From contig JAIVFJ010000020.1 in the NCBI GenBank assembly GCA_025765615.1, forward strand, positions 186,001 to 250,000: a stretch of 64,000 nt of DNA, in the 5' to 3' direction. Source of the stretch: Zopfochytrium polystomum (Eukaryota; Chytridiomycota; Chytridiomycetes; Chytridiales; Chytridiaceae). Of the stretch, positions 1-10,504 are shown piece by piece; the stretch's first letter is position 1, and every line of letters begins with the position of its first letter. The notes beneath the pieces are model-generated. The model had not been told where the DNA came from. It made no database searches and saw only the letters and a program-made list of their open reading frames with translations. A program made the translations under genes and the position numbers.

Positions 1-802
1 AACGAGCTTAAGCGAATGCACTTTAATCGCCTGCATGAAGGGAATGTTGATTATAAGTTGTTCGTCGACGTCGCTCTCGAGGTATTGCGATGGGTCTTTG
101 ACGAAGATGCCTTTCACAGTATGAGTGTCCGATTGGTTGAGGCATTCGACTTGGCGCGATTCGATAAATTGCGAAAGATCGGACTTCAACAACGACAAAA
201 ATAGGTTACCAACAGGAACGAGCTAAAATGCAAAAACCTACGTGACCACTGAGGTTGGAGCCCACTCCACCGTCTGCTCCAGCCGGTCCTTGGTGCTGGA
301 CGACCAAATCCTCCAACGCCCTCGGGTTCCCACCCTTCGACTGGCCAACAACCTGTCCATTCTTGTAGAAATTGAAGGTTGGGACTGCCGTGATGTTGTG
401 TTGCTGAGCTGTCGTCTTATCACTACGTCAGCGTGGTTGGTCCTCAGCAATCAGTTAGGCACGATCGAGCCTTACCCGGAGCTTGTCAATATCAACAGTA
501 GTAAACTGAACGTGCTGGAATCGCTCCGAAAGCTCCTTGTAGAAGGGTTTGATGGCTTTGCAAGGTCCACACCACGTCGCTGTAAACATCACCACAACCT
601 AGCGATCGTAATGAGCACGCGAATCGCGGAAAGGTTGCAGCAATCAGCCCGATGCAGGGAGATCAAGAACGGCAGAGCCAAAGATCGCGAGGATTCAGGC
701 CTCACGCGCTCGGGAACACAATACCAGCTTGTTGGGAGAGTCGCCGGCTCGCGTGGTTCGCGCGAACTCCTCGTCGGAGGCGATGTCTGTGACGATCCCC
801 AT
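1..802 (-). CDS. TXNL1: Thioredoxin-like protein 1 (thioredoxin + PITH domain), four exons, 3' end beyond window
   Basis: Exons run 802-725, 598-476, 415-242 and 183-<1. The introns are 724-599, 475-416 and 241-184, all GT-AG and all leaving one frame. Residues 1-125 form a thioredoxin fold with the active site WCGPC at about residues 35-39 and the cis-proline segment TAVPTF near residue 79. Exon 4 opens the PITH domain (ECLNQSD, then [10 protein letters not shown]), whose remainder lies left of position 1. In other eukaryotes this family is a proteasome-associated redox protein of cytosol and nucleus. The ATG at 802 gives a normal-length N-terminus ([13 protein letters not shown]). The gene is intact as far as visible and is the only clear host gene here. 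Confidence is high for the family and moderate for exact splice sites, especially the exon 3 acceptor. Confidence 0.9.
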
Positions 803-1592
803 GGATGCGAATGAATGATTTTTTCAACTTTTGCTTGCTGACAACAACGCGCGGCCCAGCTCACATCCTTTCATCCAACATTTGTCAGAAATCAATTAGA
901 GACGCCGAGAGTGGAGAAGCTCTTGTTTATTTTTTTTTTTTTTGCCGCTTAACCCTTTAAACTCTACATAGGTTTTTTACCTACTTTTTGGACGGTAGGC
1001 TTCTGCAAATTTCAATTAATCTGCTGCAAGTTCAGCATGAATTGAAAGCCTGGAAAGAGCACTTTCTGCTGCATTCTTTTTTCCTGGCAAATCGATGCCT
1101 GCAGCTGATGTTACAGAGGGTTGAAAATCTGTCCCAAATGTATGAAAAGGACACATAGGCATGGTCCTTGGCAGCGGTTGTGTCGGGTGGAGGTGGAGTG
1201 GCCGCAAACAGCCGTCCTCCACGCCACCAACCGCCTCCACCACCACCACCCTCCACCCTCAACATCGCCGCCTGCTCTGCTGTAACAATCTATGCCCCCC
1301 TTCTCCACCCAACATGTCCTTTTCGCACGCTGCAGCAGGGGCACACGTGTCCTCACCAGGACCGTTGCAGGCCTTGGATCGCCGACTGCTGACGTCAGCA
1401 ATGGTGGGCAGCACAATGTGCTGGGCCGCCGGTCGACGCTCTGCAGCAATGGCGGTGATTGCTGGCTTGGGGTCCGGCAGCTCGCGAGGTGCATGAAGCG
1501 GCTGGTCCTGCCGCTGCCACCTTCACCAACAGCACCCAACACAGACAAAATAAAAGCCGGTCACGCCCCGCAAACCCCCCTCAGCGCGGCTG
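803..1592. other. Spacer upstream of the TXNL1-like gene
   Basis: This stretch should hold the promoter of the minus-strand gene. A T-run lies near 930-943. A GC-rich part with CCA/CCT triplet runs (about 1180-1260) opens several overlapping frames on both strands, but none resembles a known protein and they look compositional. I see no RNA gene. Confidence 0.5.
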
Positions 1593-1801
1593 ATGCCGTT
1601 TGCCGCGTCATCGCCAGCTTGCGTCCTGCTCATAGCAGTGGAGGATGCCTGGGACGCGTTGCCCGTCGCAGAGCACGTTCCAGACATTTTCAGCGACCAC
1701 TGTGATAGCAAAGACAGTAAGGTGACGAGATTGCCAGTGTTTGTGCCAATGGCGCATAGCGTGTTTTACGATGCGAACGGGGAGCTTGCGAGGCCGCCAG
1801 C
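1593..1801 (+). pseudogene. Unidentified ORF fragment cut by a family-A LTR
   Basis: An open frame from an ATG at 1593 reads a protein-like, non-repetitive sequence (for example AVEDAWDALPVAEHVPDIF and LPVFVPMAHSVFYDANGEL). At 1802 it runs directly into the terminus of a minus-strand family-A LTR, after which the frame is only a GA microsatellite (ERERER). I do not recognise the protein. It may be an exon of a host gene destroyed by the insertion. No continuation was found after the LTR debris ends near 3465. The opposite strand is also open here, so the coding strand is uncertain. Confidence 0.3.
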
Positions 1802-1840
1802 TGATGAAATTCGACCCAGGACTGGAGGACTTGGTGTGTG

Positions 1841-2021
<181 letters not shown>

Positions 2022-2634
2022 CAGCAGTGATAGAGAAGGGAGAGGAGTGTGAGAATGGAGAGAGGAGAGAGGAGTGAGTGGGAAGAGAGGGAAGAGAGAG
2101 CAAAATGGAAAAGAGATTGGCTTCTTTTGCACTGGTTTCTGTCAATGCAGCAAGGAGGGTTTTTTTCTTCCTTGTTTGATCTCTGTGAGAGGTTGCTGTT
2201 TTTATACTCCTGCAGGTTGGAGCTATCAGAAAACCGTGAGAACAGTGGGCTGCACAGAGCAGGCCACAGAAATGAGATAAAACAGGCTGAGCACCAATCC
2301 CAGCCTGGACTGAGTACCACTTTGGGCTGAGTACCCACTGCCTGTGTTGAGATTGAGCCTAGGAAGCCAGCTTCCTATGTCGACGGTGGCCTTGTCGCCG
2401 TGCTGATGCGACTTACACTAAGTCGGGTAAGCTGAAAGGTCTAATCTGAATCCAACAAAAAGAGTTAGGTGAAGACGGTGGTGATTCTAGCTTTGCTTTC
2501 CTAGGCTTTGCTGGCAAGGACAATGCGATTAGAATCACACTCAATGGTTCAGAGAAATGTTGAACCAGGGCAGCTCACAGCAGCTCCAGGTCAGCTGACT
2601 GTTGTCTGAACCAATGTTGAACCAGGGACTGATT

Positions 2635-3155
2635 GATTTGAAATGCCCCTGATGATTTCAAATCATCTTTCCTCTTTGGGAAGACTGGTCACTGCACACA
2701 GACCTCTGGACAGACCTTAGTTGATTTGAAATGCTTCTGAAGATTTCAAATCATTTTCCCTCTCTGTGGGGAGACCAGTTGCTTGATGTTATGAATCACC
2801 CTCTGGAAACCTCTGGAACCTTCTAGAACATTCCTTCATGGAACCTTGTGGAACCTTCTGGAACCTTCTTTGCTTTCCTGACTTGTCTTGTTGTCATTGG
2901 TATCATTGGTATCATTGTATTACTAATTGCTCTTTCTGGAACTTTCTTTGAGTCTTGACAAGGAAGACTCTCAAAAGGTATAAAAGGGGGATGGGGGACC
3001 TGTCCCATCCCTCAAGTGAATTATTGTTTCCAATACAATCATCACTCCTCTCAGTTCCTTGTCTGCCTTGTCCTGTCCTGCCCTGTTCCTGACACTTGCA
3101 CACTGGGCTCCACACAGAGCTTGGTTGATTTGAAATGCTCTGAATATTTCAAATC
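2635..3155. repeat. Three copies of a hairpin repeat inside LTR D
   Basis: GATTTGAAAT followed 10 bases later by ATTTCAAATC occurs at 2635-2664 and again at 2723-2752. A third copy with a shorter loop is at 3127-3155. Each is a perfect 10-bp inverted repeat, usually followed by a CCCTC-like tail. The third copy is separated from the others by the inserted gypsy LTR. Confidence 0.8.
2787..3094 (+). mobile_element. Solo LTR of the gypsy chromovirus (308 bp)
   Basis: This is the same length as the LTRs at 33617 and 38524, from TGTTATG to CTGACA. The flanks cttga (2782-2786) and cttgc (3095-3099) form a 4/5 target duplication. It keeps the TATAAAA box and most GAA/TTC heat-shock pentamers, with a few substitutions (for example CTTG for CTTC). 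It is older than the full element. Confidence 0.9.
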
Positions 3156-3465
3156 ACCCTCCGAACCAGTCCCTGTCTAAACAAGCTCTCTTTACCCACT
3201 TGCCCTTGGTCACTTGCTACGCTTGAACCCTTGTACAAGTTCTCGATTCAAGCCTCAGTTCTTGAACCCTTCCACCTTTTTGCAACGCCGCCTCCACTCA
3301 CAATGTCACCTTCTACACTGCAACTTCAACAGGCTGTACCCAATGACTGAGTATCAGTTTGGGCTGAATACTTGTCTGGGCTAAGTAATTTACTGCTTAG
3401 TTGAGAAACAGTTGCTTGTAAATTGGTTTGGTTGTTTCCAAATCAGGATGCTTGCTTGTTTCTCT

Positions 3466-4276
3466 GTGCAATGTCAGGAGAGCCCAGTGTGAGGACAACA
3501 GGCTGTCAAGCCTGTGACCTCAAATAAGAGAGTGTACCCACTTTTCCCTGATAATTGTGAGGATTATCCACCTGTCTCAAAGTGCATTATACACGCATTC
3601 AGCTTGGACTCTGCTGTGTTTATTATTATTGGTTGTCTGCAAAAGCCACTGACTGACACTTGTTGTCGCACCTACTCACCTGCCAGTATTATTATTTGTT
3701 CTATCATTATTATTATTATTCTGCACAACAGCTGCAGACTGAGTCAGTCAGTGTTTGCTCAACTGCTGGCACAGGGCTCCTTTGCTCAGTGGTTAGAGCG
3801 CCCCTTTCAATTGGGAGGGTGATAATTTCAAGACACACTGGCTGTTGGGCTGCAAATCCCAAATATTTTTGGAATGACTAAGGACTGAACCACTTCTGTG
3901 GGAGAAGAGCAAAGTCCAGATGCCCAGCTACCACGATGTAGTGCCTCATATGAGTAGTAATGAGAAGACAGTTATGATTTTTACTAATTTTTTCAATTAG
4001 TATTTTCATTTGTTTTGGCTCTTTTTCTTGTTTTATCTTATTTAGGATTTTGCTAATTGTCACCCTCAACCACTAAGTGGTCATGTCACCCTCATTCCCC
4101 CACATCCTCGGTTGTTTGTCTCTTTTTTTCGCCTGATCCTTTTTTGCTTGTTGTCTTTTTCTTCTTTCAATGTTCCTTTCCTTCCAATGCCAGAGCAGAC
4201 AAAACAGCTGCTGAGGCCGCTGCTTCACCCATCCCAGAGCTGCAGACGCTGTGGCTTCGCCCATCTCCACCCAAGT
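3466..4276. other. Non-coding spacer with AT-rich trinucleotide runs
   Basis: Includes ATT-rich runs near 3690-3720 and the tRNA-like piece at 3777-3850. I recognise no gene. Frames here are short and mutually contradictory. Confidence 0.5.
3777..3850 (+). other. tRNA-like scrap (A-box half), possible SINE head or tRNA pseudogene
   Basis: TTGCTCAGTGGTTAGAGC fits a pol III A box and gives a perfect 4-bp D stem (GCTC/GAGC). A weak anticodon-like arm CCC...GGG follows. The B-box position reads AATTTCAAGAC, which departs from the consensus, and no acceptor stem closes. It is not a functional tRNA. Confidence 0.35.
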
Positions 4277-4664
4277 CTAGTTCACGTCTGCTGTGCAGGT
4301 TCGTCGGTTGTGCCCATACTGATGGCATCGACTGCATTTGCGTTGCTGCTCTTGTACATCCACAATCTCGAATCGACAAGGATCGCGCCTGGTGGAATTA
4401 GAAGGTAGTCTTCGCTTCTGGGCTGCTGTTGGCCGCCCACAGGCGGCAGCTGCAGCCGGTTCCACAATGTACTGCCGCAAAGATCCATTAATAATCTCAT
4501 TCACTTGATCCAACAGGCACTGTCGTTTTGCTGCTGTCAATGTCGGTGCCTTTTGGATTTTCTCAGTGAGATTGTTCACGACGGCATCAGTAGTTTGGAG
4601 TGATTGTTGGCTGTCCTGGATCTTGATTAGAAAGTGCGCATCCAGGCTTGCAACATTCAGCGTT
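4277..4664 (-). pseudogene. C-terminal fragment of a MULE-like transposase or similar zinc-knuckle protein
   Basis: The frame reads leftwards from the edge of LTR C1 at 4664 and ends at 4277. Near its C-terminus is CSRCHQYGHNRRTC, a CCHC knuckle with the GHN(K/R)RTC signature common in Mutator-like transposases and FAR1-type relatives. Upstream residues (LTEKIQKAPTLTAAKRQCL) look like an ordinary helical region. The N-terminal part is missing because C1 sits immediately upstream. The assignment rests on the knuckle alone and other nucleic-acid-binding proteins carry similar ones. Confidence 0.45.
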
Positions 4665-4910
4665 TGTTAGATTTTGGGTTTTTGCAGTAAGCAGTGTGCA
4701 GGAGCAACACCTCACACTGTGGTGCATGGGAGCACCAACTGTGATGAGGATTTGGTGCATTTTTTGTCACCTGGTCTTTGTCACATTTTTGTATAAAGCC
4801 AAACAGCATACATTGTACAACAGTCTCCCATCTCAGCTTCACCATCACAAGAGAGTAGTCCACCAGAGTAGTTCACCACCATCCACAAACAGCAGCAGTC
4901 ATTTCTTTCA
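4665..4910 (+). mobile_element. 5' LTR of copia element C1
   Basis: 246 bp, TGTTAG to TTTCA, matching the LTRs of C2 with scattered substitutions. It contains the segment GTCACATTTTTGTATAAAG near 4785 (one mismatch to C2's self-complementary motif). Sequence after 4910 does not carry the expected TACAAAATTGTGAC, so the leader just after the LTR has been deleted. Confidence 0.85.
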
Positions 4911-6132
4911 GAACCAGAGCTCCTACCACAGTTCCCCCAATGAGGGCAGATTTTTGCCTGCACACTGCTTGGAGAATCGCGATTGCATGTCAAACGACAG
5001 ATCAAGGATTAGCAAAGGAAATTATTGATGATTTTGAACATATAAAAATGGAACCTGCAGAATCATCCGAGTCATTTGCAATGCGCTTCATTACGGCTTA
5101 CCACAAAGTCAAAAGTTTTGCAGAAAGTTCATCAGTGGAAATCCGCAGTTGCATCACACCATTTTCCAAAGTTGTGCAAGTCTTCGCATCTGCCCTGAAC
5201 AACACGCTAATCGATATGGGTGTTGCCAATACGTTCATGTTTGCAGGGAATCCTATTACTTCTGTTTCATCATTGACTAAACGAATCACCTTATCTAAAT
5301 CTACCACCCGCCAAAATACATATGATGAGAGGCGGGATCGACTTGCAGCACAACAGGAGTGGGACCTGACAACAGCCGTTCCAGAAGTCACTACACCAAC
5401 AGCAAATGTAATTATTCGGCCAAAAGTACACTATAGTCAACTCCGTGGTCGTGGCAGTTATCATAAACCTCAGCAGTACCAGCCGTATCCTAGTATCCGC
5501 CCAACAACCTTGCAGTACCAAAACCCTCAGTCCCAACAGTACACACCACGCCCATATGGTGGTTTTGGCCGAGGCCGAGGAACATGGCAAGGACTAAGTT
5601 CACGTGGAACAGCAACAGGTGGTACTGCAATGGGACGCGGCTCTGGGGGGAGTTGGTACCCTGCACAGCAACAGTCTTTTGGAGTCCAATGTCATGCATG
5701 TGGAGGCTATGGTCATGTTGCTTGACAGTGTGCCAACACATTTCTTCAGCAATTGCAGCAACAGCAACAGCATCGACCACCAGCAAATCCAAATGCGCTC
5801 TTACTCCAGCAACCAAACCCTCCACAACAGCAGATACCTGAAAACCAAGCACTTCTGCTACAGAATGGTGATTGGGATGACCAGCAAAGTGAGCAGTATG
5901 CTCAGAACAGCAATTGTGGATGGAAACACAACTCCAATCAGAGACCGAACAAGATGAAAGTCAACAGGATTTTTGGATGGCCCGGAGTAATCCGGGCATT
6001 TGCAGTTAACGTCCCTTCTCTTCCTATTTCTTTTCCTGTACTCATCCACAATGGTTGCAATGTCACAACGCTTCGAGATTTCTCTCTCTTCATTCCCTAT
6101 AGTTATACTCAGCAGAAATCTAGCATGCGTAT
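4911..6132 (+). pseudogene. C1 gag-protease region, broken by a stop and by the A1 insertion
   Basis: Gag reads from about 4940 (AKEIIDDFEHIKMEP, a retrotransposon gag block) through an RGRG/Gln-rich tail to a CCHC knuckle CHACGGYGHVA. Its next codon is TGA at 5724-5726 where C2 has CGA, a CpG-to-TpG change. Downstream the frame continues through the Gln-rich segment into the protease (VLIHNGCNVTTLRDF), where the catalytic Asp seen in C2 (VLIDNGCN) is His. A 1-nt loss near 5900 relative to C2 fuses the gag and protease frames. The element is cut at 6133 by an A LTR, and its remainder was not found in the window. Confidence 0.85.
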
Positions 6133-6432
6133 TGTTGAGATTCGACCCACGGGGTACACTACGCCCGTTACTGATGATCCCTTTGAGAACTCCATCCAAT
6201 CACATTGGATGGGGTGTTTGAAGGGCTCAGTAGATTCAATACTTGAATGGGGCGCTCGGAAGGGCTAATCTGTTCTCAATAAAAAGAGATAGGCAAAGGC
6301 GGCTGTTGTTCTAGCTTTGTTCATCCTACCGGTAGGAACAATGCAATTAGAACATGCACAAAAACGCTCAAACTACGCACTCTGCACATGTAACACAGCA
6401 CAGCAAGCATGCAGAAGCAGTGTACCACTGCC

Positions 6433-6570
6433 CAATGCTCCGGAATTCCGCTCTCTGCATCGGAATTCCGCTCTCTGCATCGGAATTCCGCACTCTGCAT
6501 CGGAATTCCGCTTCCTGATCTGGAATTCCTCTCTCTGCACCGGAATTCCGCTTCCTGATCTGGAATTCCA
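6433..6570. repeat. GGAATTCC palindrome array in family-A LTR
   Basis: Units of about 20 bp (CGGAATTCCGCTCTCTGCAT and variants) occur seven times here. Counts in the other LTRs by eye: seven at 10812-10940, six at 17624-17735, three at 19140-19195, six at 25941-26055, six at 48800-48915 and two plus one degenerate at 61965-62010. Confidence 0.95.
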
Positions 6571-7116
6571 GCTTTCCTGCTGTGCTGTGCAATCTGAGCA
6601 ATGCAACAGGCATTTAGGAATCAGGGATTGCACCTATCACTGCATTTCTAAAAATGAGATAAAAACTGAGCTCACCAGAGATTGCACCAATCATTGGATT
6701 TCTAAAAACAAGGAAAAAAGCGGCTTGTTTCCCAAACAAGCTTCCTGATTTGGAAACAACCAAACCAATTTACAAGCAACTGTTTCTCAAACAAGCTGTA
6801 AATTGGTTCCTGGTGGTACTCAGCCCAGACAAAGTGCTCAGCCCAAGGTGGTACTCAGCCCTGGCTGGTACTTAGCCCAGGGTGGTGCACAGCCCAGGCT
6901 GGTACTCAGCCCTGGGTGGTGCTCAGCCCAGGCTGGTACTCAGCCCTGGCTGGTATTCAGCCTTGAGTGATGCCCAGCACTGGGTGGTACTCAGCCCTGA
7001 ATGGGTACTTAGCCCAGGCTGGGGGTTGGTGCTCAGCCTGTTTTATCTCATTTCTGTGGCCTGCTCTGTGCAGCCCACTGCTCCCTCTGTTTTCTGATGG
7101 CTCCAACCTGCAGGAG

Positions 7117-7124
7117 TATAAAAG
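7117..7124 (+). promoter_or_regulatory. TATA box of family-A LTR (A1 copy)
   Basis: TATAAAAG sits about 250 bp before the LTR end. The same box is near 11420, 49497 and 62552 and, in reverse, at about 25390. Transcription would start near 7150, in the CT-rich tract that leads to the LTR end. Confidence 0.7.
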
Positions 7125-7586
7125 CAGCAACCTCTCACAGAGATCAAACAAGGAATCCAACCCCCTCCTTGCTGCTTTGACAGAATCCAGTGCAAAACAA
7201 GCCAATCTCTCTTCCTCCATTTGCTCTCTCTTCCATCTCTGCCCACTGACTCCTCTCTCCTCTCTCCATCCTCTCACTCCTCTCCCTTTTCCATCATCAC
7301 TGCTCTCTCTCTCTCTCTCACTCTTCATCCCCACACACACCAAGTCCCTCCAGTCCTGGGTGGGATTTCATCACAAAGCTACCTACAAGCCGTCGGCCAC
7401 ATTTGTACGCTCGAACAGGGCCCTGCTGCTCTTACAAGAAAAGGGTTTCTGACTCTAAACAAGACCAACCTGTCTGTGAGCACCGGCTCACCAGCTACTT
7501 TAAGGCAACAAAGGGCTCTTGGCTCTGTACAAGAAAAGGGCTACCGCTCTAAACAAGTCCACTGGTCCACCAAGCCGCTACCTAGC

Positions 7587-10504
7587 ATGTCTTCTTCGAC
7601 CCCCAAGGCTGTCCGCTTCTCTTCTTATGGCTACCAGGCTTGGGAACTGCATGTGGAAGAAGTCATCAAGCCGGTCATGGCATACAATCTTGTTGCCAGC
7701 TTCCTCAAGCCTGATTACTTTGGTACGTTCAACGAGCACTGCACCAAGGTCGGCATCGGCGCTGCTCCTCCCAGTATTGGTTCTCCCCCTGAATCCTCTG
7801 CAACGGCGGAGGCCAAGGCTGCGTACAGTGAGATGTACCGTCTGCACCACGCTGCCCTCGACAAGTACCACACTGGTATACGCCAAGAACACAAGACCTA
7901 CAGGGAGCTTGAGGCCCAACACGACAAGGCGGTTGCTACCCTCGACTCCTGCTCGCGCATCGAGGATGTGCGCTCCATGAATGCAGCAAACATCACCAAC
8001 TGCGCTGATCGGTACAAGTGGCTCAATGACAAGTACGCCCTGCAGGACCACACTGGTTCACAGCAGGACAAGTGGCTTGCGACTTACAGTCGTTTGGCAA
8101 AACCCAGAGACTCTGGTCCGGCAGTCCAGGAGTGGTACACCACTCTGACCACACTGGTCACGGATTGGCCGAAGCATTTCAAATGTACTGCCACCACTTG
8201 CAGGGGTGTGACAAACATCCTGCGTTCTGCCATCATCCACAAAGCAAGGGAAACGCTGCCTGGACATGAAATCTTCTCTGGCGTTCGTCAAAATCTTCTC
8301 AAGGGGCTGTCAGGCTACGCCAACACCAGCGATCTCGTCAAGGAGTTGACAAACTGCCACACGCTGTACCAGCAAAGCAAAGAGAAGAACAGCAGACACT
8401 CTGCTCACCATGGCACTTCTGAGATGGAAACAGCTGCTTCAGCAAAGACCTCAGTGGCAACCAAGAAGCGCAAGATCGGTGAGGCACTCAACGGCAAGCC
8501 TACTTGTGACCTTCATGGAATCTGGGTCTCACACTCTCGCGAGGAATGCCTCAAGTTCCCTCACGGGAAGTCAGAGCCAGCTCGCCCTGCAAAGAAGGCC
8601 AAGGGCAAGCAGCCTGCACTCGCCAAAGAAGCCAAGGCCACGCCAGCTGATTCCAAGAAAGCTACTGAGACTGCCAAGATTGCACGTGAGGTGGCTGCTA
8701 AAGAACACCACCAAGCCTCTTGCGCAGCCTCTGAGGATTCTCCTCCCCACAAATGCTACAGGATGGATACTCCACCACTGCCTACTGAAGCAGAAGACGT
8801 CGAAATGTTGGAGTTCAGTACTGAGGGTGCTGCGCGCCTTGCAGACACTTCAGCTCTAGACGACTTCCTTTCAGTAGAAAGGGCACTTGCGGCACGGGAG
8901 TTTGAAATTGGAACATGCCAGGCCGTTGAGGTGGAGGAGGAATTTGAAGTGGAACTCACAGTTACACTTCTTGACGGCAGAATGGATCCAGACTGGATCA
9001 CTGACAACATTGTCTCAAACGTCGGCTACAAAGTGATGTACGAATCTGGACGTTTCCTCTACCGCAACGTCACCTACCGCCGCATCTATGAGACTGCGCT
9101 GATGGCAAGACTTGCTGGCGGCAACCCACACCAGGTCATCCTTGACTCTGGGGCTTCCAGGACAATGTCGCCTTGTGAAGAGCACTTCACAAACTTGCGG
9201 CCCACCTCCCAGCAGATCAAAACAGCTGACGGCTTTACAACTGCCACTGGAGTGGGCGACTTCACCCTGTTTGTTAACGGAAGAGCTCTCATCATGAGGA
9301 ACTCGCTCTATGTGCCAGAGTTCTCAGACACTCTACTCTCAGTTCAGCAAATCGTGCGGCAGACAGGTCACAACGTGACTTTCACAGCAGACACAGCCCT
9401 ATTGCACCCTCGGGTACATGGTTCAGACTTTACCATTGCTCACAGGGACACAGGAAATGTTTATGTTGTGGACCCTTCTCTTCTGACGGGACATACTGGT
9501 CTCGACAGGGCAGAACTTGGAAGGGACGCGCTGACTCCTTCGGGGGACGCCCCAGGTGAGTCGCAACAGCAAACTGCTCCTTTGCAAACTGCAACCCCAA
9601 CTTTAAGTCAAACTGACCCAGACCCTTTACCAAACCCTCAGAACATTGAAGCAGTCCGAGCTCTTCACAAGAAATTTGGTCACCTGTCTTTATCTTCTTT
9701 GAAGCGTACTTGGTCAAATCTGAATAAAGTTGGTCATTCATTTTTCCTCATTCATGACATTCCCTGCGTGACATGTGATGTTGGGAAATTGAAAGCTTCG
9801 CCTATCCACTCCACTTCCAGACCAAACACCACACTGCTTGGTCGTTTACACACTGATGCTGTCCCACTGCCCGCACGTGGACACCATGGTGAAAAACATT
9901 GGCAACTGGTTGTGGAAGAGTCAACCCGTTGGCTTGACATTGAGTTCCTCAACTCTTTGTCCGACGCGCCCACAAGATTCCGGTCTACGATCGAAAGGTT
10001 TGAACAACAACATGGCAAACATATCACATCTGTGCGCTGTGACAGGGGGGAAATCTTCAAAGATGGAGAATTCAAAACTTGGGCCAATACTCGGCATCCT
10101 CCTATTGTTTTAGAACCTAGTCCTGCATTCACCAAGGAATTCAATGGGCTGGTAGAACGTCAGGTCAACACTCTCAAAGACATGGCACACTGCATGCTCT
10201 TAGAGTCACGATTGCCCCACTCTTTCTTTGTGTATGCAGTCCGCTACGCAGCATACATCAAGAACAGGGTTTACCACTCTTACACTAAGAAAACACCTTA
10301 TGAAGCTTGGTACGGTGAAAAGCCAAATGTTGATCACATCCGCACCTTTGGCTGTTTGGTTATCCACCGTATCCCAAAGGAAAAGCGAACACTTAAACAT
10401 CCTGACAAAGGGGCGCCAGGAATATTCTTAGGGTATAAAGGAAACACTCTTCCAGTAGTCTACGACTTGAAAACTCAGAGAATATCGGAACACTTCCATG
10501 TCTC
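7587..10504 (+). pseudogene. A1 gag-pol, open but truncated within integrase by A2
   Basis: A continuous frame from ATG 7587 (MSSSTPKAVRFSSYGYQAW) covers gag with a C-x2-H-x5-H-x4-C knuckle (CDLHGIWVSHSREEC). It continues through protease (VILDSGASRTMSP), the pre-integrase motif (LHKKFGHLSLSSL) and integrase with all three acidic positions (LHTDAV, VRCDRGEIF, VERQVNTL). The frame ends in ISEHFHVS where the A2 LTR begins at 10505. There is no frameshift, so A1 shows that gag and pol of this family form one polyprotein. Integrase C-terminus, RT and RNase H are missing, and the severed 3' half is not found right of A2. Confidence 0.92.

Larger units (their letters stand above)
2345..3331 (+). 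mobile_element. Solo LTR of a diverged family (D), split by a gypsy solo LTR
   Basis: It starts TGTTGAG and ends CAACA. The flanks are gcctg (2340-2344) and ggctg (3332-3336), a 4/5 target duplication, and A0 resumes right after it. The first 200 bp resemble the family-A LTR start in outline: a motif like AATCTG, an AAAAAGAG run, TTCTAGCTTTG, and a mirrored pair around a central palindrome. D is therefore a distant relative of A. Without the inserted gypsy LTR it is about 680 bp. No coding sequence is present. Confidence 0.65.
6133..7373 (+). mobile_element. 5' LTR of A1 (family A, 1241 bp)
   Basis: It starts TGTTGAGATTCGACCC and ends GGGATTTCATCA. Order of parts: conserved U3 start with AATAAAAAG near 6278; a tandem array of seven GGAATTCC palindromes (6433-6570); a GATTGCACCAATCA motif pair; about 13 imperfect CTCAGCCC(T/A)GG repeats (6812-7040); TATAAAAG at 7117-7124; and a CT-rich R/U5. 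It is near-identical to the 5' LTR of A2. Confidence 0.95.

Noticed and set aside
4665..4910. C1 LTR as a solo LTR
   Set aside because: No matching 5-bp flanks, and C-type gag follows directly; it is the 5' LTR of a truncated element with a deleted leader.
6271..6285. AATAAAAAG near the start of A LTRs as the poly(A) signal
   Set aside because: It lies about 840 bp upstream of the TATA box in the same LTR, thus in U3, and could not define the 3' end of R; left unassigned.
6317..6748. Recurrent 143-aa ORF in family-A LTRs (also 10689-11120, 17538-17912)
   Set aside because: It lies across the GGAATTCC array; length changes with array copy number and frame, and both strands are open. Best explained by repeat composition.
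7221..7586. N-terminal extension of the A1 polyprotein (Ser/Leu/Pro-rich) upstream of MSSSTPK
   Set aside because: It is translation of the CT-rich R/U5 part of the LTR and leader; the same open frame differs between A copies, and the ATG at 7587 is shared by all.
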